A stretch of 64,000 nucleotides of DNA from Streptomyces sp. R28 (GTDB taxonomy: Bacteria > Actinomycetota > Actinomycetes > Streptomycetales > Streptomycetaceae): positions 10,529,001 through 10,593,000 of the forward strand of contig NZ_CP163439.1 of the NCBI RefSeq assembly GCF_041052385.1. The letters are read 5' to 3'. Both the position numbers and the translations under genes were made by a program. Each line of letters begins with the position of its first letter. Position 1 is the first letter of the stretch. The notes under the pieces are model-generated. The model made no database searches. It had not been told where the DNA came from and worked only from the letters and a program-made list of their open reading frames with translations. Of this stretch, positions 50,976 through 57,423 are shown piece after piece.

Positions 50976-52259
50976 TCATCGCGCCGGCAGCAGCACCCCG
51001 GGATTGAGGACGCCGGCCGGGTCGAGAGTGGACTTGGCGGCGGTGAGCGCGGCGGCGAAGGGGCCGGGGCGCTGGCGGTCGTACCAGGGCCGGTGATCGC
51101 GGCCGACCGCGTGGTGATGAGTGATGGTGCCGCCGCTTTCCGCGATCGCCTCGGAGACCGCGGACTTGACGTCGTCCCACTGGCTCACGATGCTGCCCCA
51201 GCGGCCGGGCGCGTACACGCTGAAGTACGGCGCCGGGCCGTCCGGGTAGACATGGGTGAACCGGCACGCGATCACCCCCGCCCCGGCGACCTCGGCGAGA
51301 GCCCGCCGTGCCGCCTCGGTGACCGCCTGATGCAGTGCGCCGAACCTGTCCCAGGTGCAGGCCGTCTCGAAGGTCTCGGAGATCACCGAGTGGCGAGCCA
51401 GCGCGTCCCGCTGGTAGGGCATCCGCAGGAACGACGAGCGCCATGTCTCGGCGGCGGACTCGCCGCGGACGTTGCCGCCGGATTCACCTCGCGCGTCGCC
51501 ATCAGACCTTCCCGCTGCGTCGGCGGACGGTTCACCGCCGTGGTCCCGGCACAGCTCCACCGCTCGCTCCAGGCCGGCGCGCACCGGGTGGTCCGCCGAC
51601 TCGAAGGCGAGGACGAGGACACCGCCGCCGACGCTCACGCCCGCGTTGATCAGTGCCTCGGTCGCGTCGAGCAGACGGCAGTTCGCGGGGTTCAGCCCGC
51701 TCTGCGCGACGGCCCGGGTGGCCGCCACCGCCGATTCGTAGTCGCTGAACCGCACGGAGGTACCGGCACGCCAACGCGGGCGCTCCTGCAGACGCATCCA
51801 TGCCTCGGTGATGATGCCCAGCGTTCCCTCACTGCCCAGGAAGAGCCGGTCCGGTGACGGTCCGGCGCCCGAGCCCGGCAGCCGCCGCGACTCGCTGATC
51901 CCGACGGGCGTCACCACACGCATCGATTCGAGCAGGTCGGTCACGTCGCGCTCGTCACGGGGCCGGGCGACGAGGTCCGGTACATGGCGCAGGTCCCCGT
52001 GCAGATTGCGTACGACGTCCCGGAACGCCTTGCCGTGCGCGTGCGCGGCCCGGTCGGCCGGATCGGTGGAGCACAGGCCGGCGAGGGAGGCCGGGGGAGT
52101 CACCCGCGGCCCGGCCAGACCCAGCGAGGCGAGGCCGGGCGGCTCGTGAGCCGTCAGCTCGCCCGGCAACACTGCCCGCGCCCGCCCCAGCAAGGCGTCG
52201 AGCTCCGCACCGCCCACCGCGTCCTCGACGTTGCCCCATCCCCACCACGATCGCGTCAT
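50976..52259 (-). CDS. FAD-linked oxidase (alkyl-DHAP synthase/glycolate oxidase type) with internal deletion, 427 aa
   Basis: N-terminus and C-terminus fit the VAO-type family (VPDLVARPRDERDVTDLLE; LFLGSEGTLGIITEAWMRLQ; HHHAVGRDHRPWYD). About 100 residues that normally follow DLLE, including the glycine-rich FAD pyrophosphate loop (GGGTSV type) and the STLGGW segment, are missing; the frame goes straight to SMRVVTPVG near 51928. Without that half, FAD binding should fail. Divergent from a TetR gene over a strong palindrome. Confidence 0.85.
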   Translation of the reverse strand: MTRSWWGWGNVEDAVGGAELDALLGRARAVLPGELTAHEPPGLASLGLAGPRVTPPASLAGLCSTDPADRAAHAHGKAFRDVVRNLHGDLRHVPDLVARPRDERDVTDLLESMRVVTPVGISESRRLPGSGAGPSPDRLFLGSEGTLGIITEAWMRLQERPRWRAGTSVRFSDYESAVAATRAVAQSGLNPANCRLLDATEALINAGVSVGGGVLVLAFESADHPVRAGLERAVELCRDHGGEPSADAAGRSDGDARGESGGNVRGESAAETWRSSFLRMPYQRDALARHSVISETFETACTWDRFGALHQAVTEAARRALAEVAGAGVIACRFTHVYPDGPAPYFSVYAPGRWGSIVSQWDDVKSAVSEAIAESGGTITHHHAVGRDHRPWYDRQRPGPFAAALTAAKSTLDPAGVLNPGVLLPAR

Positions 52260-52299
52260 GCCGCCGCTCTCCCCGCTGCCCGTGTGCCGTCCGTCGAAT

Positions 52300-52328
52300 T
52301 GACCGATAGGTAAATTACCGCTCGGTCA
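52300..52328. promoter_or_regulatory. 29-bp palindrome, TetR operator candidate
   Basis: TGACCGA (52300-52306) and TCGGTCA (52322-52328) flank GGTAA-A-TTACC, all centred on 52314; only two base pairs mismatch. It sits between divergent FAD oxidase and TetR starts, the classic site for autoregulation. Confidence 0.75.
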
Positions 52329-52351
52329 TATCGTTGGCTAGGATGAGCCTC

Positions 52352-52948
52352 ATGGGCAAGGCCGGAACCAAGGGCGTCTCCCGCGTCGATCGGGAGCGGC
52401 AGATCATCGACGTAGCGGTGGAGGAGTTCGGCAGACACGGCTACACAGGTGTGTCCGTCGCCGCCGTCGCGCGGCGCGCGGGGATCTCCAAGCCGCTGAT
52501 CTACACCTACTTCCACTCCAAGGACGGCCTGTACCTCGCCTGCGTCCACCATGTCGGCGCCCTCTTGGTGGACTCGGTGGCCGCCGCCCGGTCCCGCAGC
52601 GGATCGACCGGACACGCCGTCGACACGCTCACGGCGATCTTCACCGCGGTCGAGGACTGCCCGTACGCCTGGTCCGTCCTCTACGACCCGGCTCTGCCGC
52701 CGGTCGGCGAGATGCGCGACGCGGTGAACCGCTACCGTGAGCGCCTCGCCGCCATGGGCGCCGCCGGTGCCGCGCAGCTGCTGGCCGGTGCCGGACACGG
52801 CGACCCGCTCGACCACGACCTGCTCAACCACGTGTGGCAGCACGCCGTCACGGCCGTGATGCGCTGGTGGTTCGAGCACCCGGACCAGAACACGTCCGAG
52901 ATGACGGCACGTTGCGCCCGCCTCCTCATGGCCCTCGGCACCGGCTGA
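52352..52948 (+). CDS. TetR-family transcriptional regulator, 198 aa
   Basis: N-terminal helix-turn-helix: QIIDVAVEEFGRHGYTGVSV, then AVARRAGISKPLIYTYFHSK. C-terminal ligand domain of about 140 residues. ATG at 52352 (MGKAG) fits AGGATGA upstream; ATG at 52343 and TTG at 52334 are alternatives. Very likely represses itself and the divergent FAD oxidase through the palindrome at 52300-52328. Confidence 0.92.
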   Translation: MGKAGTKGVSRVDRERQIIDVAVEEFGRHGYTGVSVAAVARRAGISKPLIYTYFHSKDGLYLACVHHVGALLVDSVAAARSRSGSTGHAVDTLTAIFTAVEDCPYAWSVLYDPALPPVGEMRDAVNRYRERLAAMGAAGAAQLLAGAGHGDPLDHDLLNHVWQHAVTAVMRWWFEHPDQNTSEMTARCARLLMALGTG

Positions 52949-53174
52949 CCCGGAACCACCACCGTCGCTCACCGTACGAGGCCATCCGCCTTGCCGACAG
53001 GGCGAGTTGTGGACGTGACGTGCCTGGACGCGAGAGCCGCCGAGACTCATAAGCGACGCCCCGGCTCCGAATCGCCGGTGGCGGGCCGCGGTCGGGGAAC
53101 GCGGCCCGCACGTCATGGCCGAGCGCAGCAGCACGTGACGCCGGGCGACCAGGGCCTGATCCGTCGGACAGGCT

Positions 53175-53385
53175 CTACCGAGCGAGCGCGTCCGCCCCCC
53201 CGCCTGCGCGAACTTCTCGTCCAGCGTGCCGGACGGGGCACCCGCGACGCCGATGTCGGCGATCGGCGCCTTGGCGGCGGTGACGGGGACGCCGCCCGCC
53301 AGGGACAGGGTGCCGGGGATGTCCTTGAGGTTGGGGGCCTGCTCCAGGCGCTCGGCCAGCTGGGAGGTGGGGGCGTTCCAGGTCA
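53175..53385 (-). pseudogene. C-terminal fragment of a GlcG/HbpS-like heme-binding protein
   Basis: Minus strand reads NAPTSQLAERLEQAPNLKDI, LSLAGGVPVTAAKAPIADIG, VAGAPSGTLDEKFAQAG: the conserved second half of the GlcG/HbpS (DUF336) fold. The N-terminal half is gone at 53385. A run of seven G breaks the frame near the end; eight would give AQAGGADALAR and the stop at 53175. Confidence 0.65.
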
Positions 53386-53486
53386 ACGTCCGCGAACACG
53401 CCGCCGCCGACAACGCCGCCCTCACCCTCGCTCCCGGCGAGGGCACCGGCCTGTCCGCCGCCGTCCCCCTGGAGACGCCCCGATGA
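53382..53486 (+). pseudogene. C-terminal fragment of a two-component histidine kinase (SenS-like)
   Basis: VNVREHAAADNAALTLAPGE then GTGLSAAVPLETPR* is the end of an HATPase domain as in NarL-type kinases. The stop overlaps the next start by ATGA. The rest of the kinase is missing and the fragment abuts the HbpS-like relic. Assignment to SenS is from context (HbpS plus LuxR-type regulator), not certain. Confidence 0.5.
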
Positions 53487-53682
53487 CCCCCGACCGCGCT
53501 CCCGTACGGATCCTGGTCTGCGACGACCACGCCGTCGTACGGACCGGGCTGACATCGCCCGTGCCCTGTACATCAGCGAGGCCACGGTCAAGACCCACCT
53601 GCGGCGCATCTACGACAAACTCGGCGTCGACACGCGCGCGGGCGCGGTGGCGGTCGCGAAGGAGCGGCGTCTGCTGCCGTGA
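53483..53682 (+). pseudogene. NarL/LuxR response regulator relic, centre deleted (SenR-like)
   Basis: N-terminus MTPDRAPVRILVCDDHAVVR from ATG 53483, then from 53551 in another frame DIARALYISEATVKTHLRRI, YDKLGVDTRAGAVAVAKE and a stop at 53682. Receiver core and phospho-acceptor are lost. Only the first 23 residues and the LuxR helix-turn-helix remain. Confidence 0.65.
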
Positions 53683-53713
53683 CCTACGGTCCGCGTGGAG
53701 TGCGCATACGGAA

Positions 53714-53748
53714 GGGGCGGGCCGCCCACCCAGTGGGCGCCCCGCCCC
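53714..53748. terminator. very strong terminator hairpin
   Basis: GGGGCGGG-C-CGCCCA / TGGGCG-C-CCCGCCCC: 14 pairs with a single C/C mismatch and loop CCCAG. Serves the regulator relic and the convergent SSI gene. Confidence 0.9.
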
Positions 53749-53781
53749 GTCGATGTGAGGCTTTACCTCGGCCGTCGTGGC

Positions 53782-54228
53782 TCAGAAGGCAAAAGCCGCA
53801 GCCCCCTGAGTTTCCTTGATGCAAGGATTGGCGAAGGTGTGCTCGTAGTTTATCCGCGTACCACGCCACACCCCTTGGACGGTGACGACAATGGGGCGGT
53901 ATTCCCTGGTGCAGAGTTGTCCCGCATCATTCCCGCGGAGTGTGGCCAAGCGGTCGAGGTCCCCGTTCGCCCGTTCCAGATCCGCGCAAGCTTGTCGCGG
54001 ATCGGGGTGAGTCCCCGAGGTGGCGTACGCACAGTTCACCGTCACCGCGCGCTCCGGTGCTGTGGTGGCGGCCTTCTCCCCGTGGCCGGTGGTCATGACC
54101 AGCGCCGAGGGGGCGTACAGCGAGGCGGGTGCGGCGGCGGGCGCGCTATGGGCAGGCATGCTCAGAGGGCCCGCAACAGCCGTGGTGAGCAGGGCTCCTG
54201 TCATTGCCCAGCGTGTCATTGGTCGCAT
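53782..54228 (-). CDS. subtilisin inhibitor (SSI) family secreted protease inhibitor, 148 aa
   Basis: AAAGGAG before the ATG at 54228. Signal peptide MRPMTRWAMTGALLTTAVAG. SSI features: CAYATSGTHPDPRQACADLE, the reactive-site loop CTREYRPIVVTVQGVWRGTR and the C-terminal YEHTFANPC...AAAFAF. By alignment to SSI (CPMVY), P1 is Arg and P1' is Glu, predicting inhibition of trypsin-like rather than subtilisin-like proteases. Four cysteines for two disulfides. Confidence 0.93.
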   Translation of the reverse strand: MRPMTRWAMTGALLTTAVAGPLSMPAHSAPAAAPASLYAPSALVMTTGHGEKAATTAPERAVTVNCAYATSGTHPDPRQACADLERANGDLDRLATLRGNDAGQLCTREYRPIVVTVQGVWRGTRINYEHTFANPCIKETQGAAAFAF

Positions 54229-54662
54229 GGTGTGACTCCTTTCTGTTTGGGTGTTCGGTGCCTCGAAGTACCCGCCTTGTTGCTGTTGTCTCAGGAGGCT
54301 GAAGCTGAATTCTGTCCCGCCGCTGGAATCCGGACCCCATTGCCTATTCAATCAGTGGCTTGAATGATCGAACGGTCCTCGTGATCGAGGAGGTGAGAGG
54401 TCTTTCATTCCCTTCGCCGGTTGAAGGTGTGGCCGATGTGTCAGGGGTATGAAATGGCCTGAAATTTGTGAGCCGGTTTTCGGCCCCGGGTGGTACGAGG
54501 CCGTTCGGTATGGGGGAGGCGGCACAGCCTGGGAGTACGGTCCGCGGCTGGACACCCTGTGCGGAAAGGGCCGGCGACAAAGGCGTCCGAAAAGGAGAGC
54601 GGCTCGCCGCACGGCCCCCTGACCCGGTGGCGCGCCGCCCGAAGGCTTCGGTGCGGGAGCCT
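54229..54662. other. intergenic region, no gene seen
   Basis: About 435 bases between SSI promoter and the GH109-like stop. Short AT-richer patches near 54290-54370 may hold the SSI promoter; no clear motif. Confidence 0.45.
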
Positions 54663-56087
54663 TCAGCCGGCGGGCGGCATGTCCGTGGGGCTGGAGTCGA
54701 GTCCGGGCCGTTTGCCGGCCCAGGCGCCGCGCGTGAAGTCGGGGATCTCGACCGGGCGACCCTGCCTCGCCAGGGACGCGGCGCTCAGGGGGACCGCCGC
54801 GCACCAGGCGGCAGAGTCGTACACGTCGATGTCGGGCACCAGCCCGGCACGCATCAGCTGGACGGTGCGCCACTGCAGGACGTAGTCCATGCCGCCGTGA
54901 CCGCCGTTGTTCGCCGCGTCGTCGCCGACCTTCCGCCACAGCCAGTGGTCGAACTCCTTGCGGTAGTCGGCGAAGTCGCGCCAGGTGTGGCCGCCGTGGT
55001 CCGGTTCGAGATACACACGCGCGCCGGTCGGGGCGGGGCCGGCGTAGTCCTCGACGATCCCGCGGCTGCCGGCGAGGGTGTTGATCCTGCTGTACGGCCG
55101 GGGTGAACTCACGTCGTGCTCGGCCCGGATGATCCTGCCCTTCTCCGTCTCGACGAGGCAGGTGACCAAGTCACCGTTGATGTACGTCTCCTTCCAGGAC
55201 GGGTGGTCCCGGGGGATGAAGCGCTCGCGGTAGTCGGCCAGTCCCTTCGGGGCCGTCGCGGTGGCGCGCAGGGTGGTCATCCGGTCGCCGCGGTTGATGT
55301 CCATGGCCGCCGCGATCGGGGCCAGCCCGTGCATGGGGTACAGGGACGCGGTGCTGCGGGTGTGCCACAGCCGTCGCCAGGAGTCGGTGTAGTACGTGTC
55401 GGAGAAGAGGAGTTCACGCAGGTCGTGGAGGTAGCCGCCATGGCCGTTGGTGATGTCGCCGAACAGGCCGGCGTGCGCCATCCTCAGCATCGCCAGTTCG
55501 TTACGTCCGTAGCTGCAGTTCTCGGCGAGGAGCAGGTGCTTGCGGGTGCGCTCGGAGGTGTCGACCAGGTCCCACAACTGGCGCAGCTCGGTAGCGACGG
55601 GGAGTTCCACCACGGCGTGCCTGCCGCTTTGCAGCGCGGCTCTGCCGTGCTCGTAGTGGAACTCCCACGGCGTGGCGACGTACACCAGGTCGATGTCGTT
55701 GCGCCGGAGCATCCGGGCGTAGGAGTCGGCTGATCCGCCGTATTCGGCGGGACGGGGCTCGCCCTTGCTCGCCAGCCGGTCGGCGGCGAGCCGAGCGCGG
55801 TCGGCGCGGATGTCGCAGACGGCGGTCACGGTGCAGCCGGGTACGGCCGCCCAGCCCGTGATCATGCCTCCGCCGCGGTTGCCCAGGCCGATGACACCGA
55901 CGCGGACGGTTCCGTGGACCTCGAACGGCACGCCGATCATCGAATTCTGTCCGGGACGGCGGCGGGGCACCTGTCCGGTCGCGGCGGATACGGCCGGTGC
56001 CGCGGCGGTCATCCCGGCCGCGAGCGCGCCGGTGGCGACGGCTCCGCCCAAGAGCAGTCGGCGTGAGACAGCGGGTGTTTCGGACAT
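54663..56087 (-). CDS. Tat-exported Gfo/Idh/MocA-type protein, GH109-like, 474 aa
   Basis: ATG at 56087 gives MSETPAVSRRLLLGGAVATG, a twin-arginine signal. Rossmann fold: VRVGVIGLGNRGGGMITGWA; then DLVYVATPWEFHYEHGRAAL and HAVVELPVATELRQLWDLVD; C-terminal substrate domain with GGHGGMDYVLQWRTV. This pattern matches NAD-dependent glycosidases of family 109 (alpha-N-acetylgalactosaminidase). Family is firm; glycosidase activity is inferred. Confidence 0.9.
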   Translation of the reverse strand: MSETPAVSRRLLLGGAVATGALAAGMTAAAPAVSAATGQVPRRRPGQNSMIGVPFEVHGTVRVGVIGLGNRGGGMITGWAAVPGCTVTAVCDIRADRARLAADRLASKGEPRPAEYGGSADSYARMLRRNDIDLVYVATPWEFHYEHGRAALQSGRHAVVELPVATELRQLWDLVDTSERTRKHLLLAENCSYGRNELAMLRMAHAGLFGDITNGHGGYLHDLRELLFSDTYYTDSWRRLWHTRSTASLYPMHGLAPIAAAMDINRGDRMTTLRATATAPKGLADYRERFIPRDHPSWKETYINGDLVTCLVETEKGRIIRAEHDVSSPRPYSRINTLAGSRGIVEDYAGPAPTGARVYLEPDHGGHTWRDFADYRKEFDHWLWRKVGDDAANNGGHGGMDYVLQWRTVQLMRAGLVPDIDVYDSAAWCAAVPLSAASLARQGRPVEIPDFTRGAWAGKRPGLDSSPTDMPPAG

Positions 56088-56578
56088 GACGGCAACACTC
56101 CTCGGTGGGGTGGCTTGCATCACTGTCGGGGCACTGTCGGGATTGTCGGGGCATGACTCTGCGGGCTTCGAGGATGCATGTCAATATGTGCTCGATAGGA
56201 AGCAGTTCCGAGCAGGATTGAGCATCTTTCGGCCGGACGGTAGCTTGCCAGACCGATCCGGCCGGTCCGGCCGCCGACCGGTGTCATGCCGATGCGCACG
56301 GTCAACGTCCGCTCCGCGAAGGCGTGTTCGGGTCCGGTGTCCTCGTTCGAGATCTACCGGAGCGGGTGGGCGACGGTGGGCGTACCGGTCTCGGTGAAAG
56401 AGGGGATGACCAGGTTGGCGAAGGCGCCGAGCCGGGAGGTGAGTTCTGGGGCCGGGCAGACAGTCCCTAGGTCCCGGGACCTCAGCCCGGGCCGGCTCAA
56501 GACCGTCCGCAAGCCCGATGCCGTCCTCCGGAGGCGGGAGCCACGATGTCGGCAACTGCCTGGAAAGAGGAGCGTGTC
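56088..56578. other. intergenic region between divergent genes, no clear gene
   Basis: About 490 bases. A minus-strand stretch near 56370-56460 (LTSRLGAFANLVIPSFTETG) has some coding look but no start or family; I regard it as noise or a small relic. AGAGGAGC near 56566 is the cupin ribosome-binding site. Confidence 0.4.
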
Positions 56579-57097
56579 ATGTCGTACCCGGAACACCTCG
56601 CATACCCGCAGCCCCGCTACCAGGGGGACAAGGGAGAGGTGAACGCGGCTTTCCGTCCGGCCGACACCCCGCCGGACATCGCCTCGCCCGGCGGGTCCAC
56701 CCACTACCTCGCCACCAACGACTCCACGGGCGGCGAATTCGGCCTTTACAAGGTGGAGTTGGGCGCCCGGTCGGCCGGTGCAAAGACCCACTTTCACAAG
56801 GCGATGTCGGAGTCCTTCTACATCCTCTCCGGTGAACTGGAGCTCTACAACGGCGAGAAGTGGGTCACGGGCCGTGCGGGCGACTTCCTGTACGTACCGG
56901 TCGGCGGCCTGCATGCCTTCAAGAACGTCACCGACGAGCCCACGTCCATGCTCATGCTCTTCTCACCGGGCGCCCCACGCGAGGAGTACTTCGAGCGGGT
57001 CGCGGAGATGACGCAGCGCGGCGGCGAGGGACTCAAGCAGTTCCGCATGCGGCACGACAGCTATTTCGTGGAGGACTTCGAGCCCGGCGCGGAGTAG
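56579..57097 (+). CDS. cupin-domain protein, 172 aa
   Basis: AGAGGAGC precedes the ATG at 56579. Single cupin barrel: GAKTHFHKAMSESFYILSGE (HxH and Glu metal ligands) and GDFLYVPVGGLHAFKN (second motif with His). Metal-binding; dioxygenase, isomerase or storage role cannot be decided. Monocistronic. Confidence 0.9.
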   Translation: MSYPEHLAYPQPRYQGDKGEVNAAFRPADTPPDIASPGGSTHYLATNDSTGGEFGLYKVELGARSAGAKTHFHKAMSESFYILSGELELYNGEKWVTGRAGDFLYVPVGGLHAFKNVTDEPTSMLMLFSPGAPREEYFERVAEMTQRGGEGLKQFRMRHDSYFVEDFEPGAE

Positions 57098-57117
57098 CGG
57101 AGTAGTCGTATGCGTGG

Positions 57118-57152
57118 GGGGTGCGGGGTGCGGGGTGCGGGGTGCGGGGTGC
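57118..57152. repeat. (GGGGTGC)5 tandem repeat
   Basis: Five perfect 7-base units just past the cupin gene. The last copies can pair with CGCCCCGC downstream, so the array may double as a terminator. Confidence 0.9.
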
Positions 57153-57423
57153 TGTGCCGCGCCCCGCGCCAGGGTGGATGGTCTGGCCGATGTCGATGTC
57201 GATGTCGTGGGCGGAGGCGCGGGTGAAGCCGAACCGGGGGTATTTAGGTCGCTCGCGTCGTAGGGCGCACGGGGCCTGGCACAACGCCGGCGTGTCGCCG
57301 ATTTGGAGGAGGTCAGGCCACGGCCGGGGACGTGAGGGAGATCGGACACTGCGCACGGTGGCCTTTGAGCGCGGTCATCAACCTCACCTCCCCGGGGACT
57401 GCCCCCATCCCTGGGCGGCGAGA
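57153..57423. other. intergenic region, no gene seen
   Basis: With the repeat, about 325 bases between the convergent cupin and large membrane-protein genes; nothing coding recognised. Confidence 0.4.

Noticed and set aside
56181..56560. ORFs in the gap upstream of the cupin gene
   Set aside because: Compositional shadows; no start context or family similarity.
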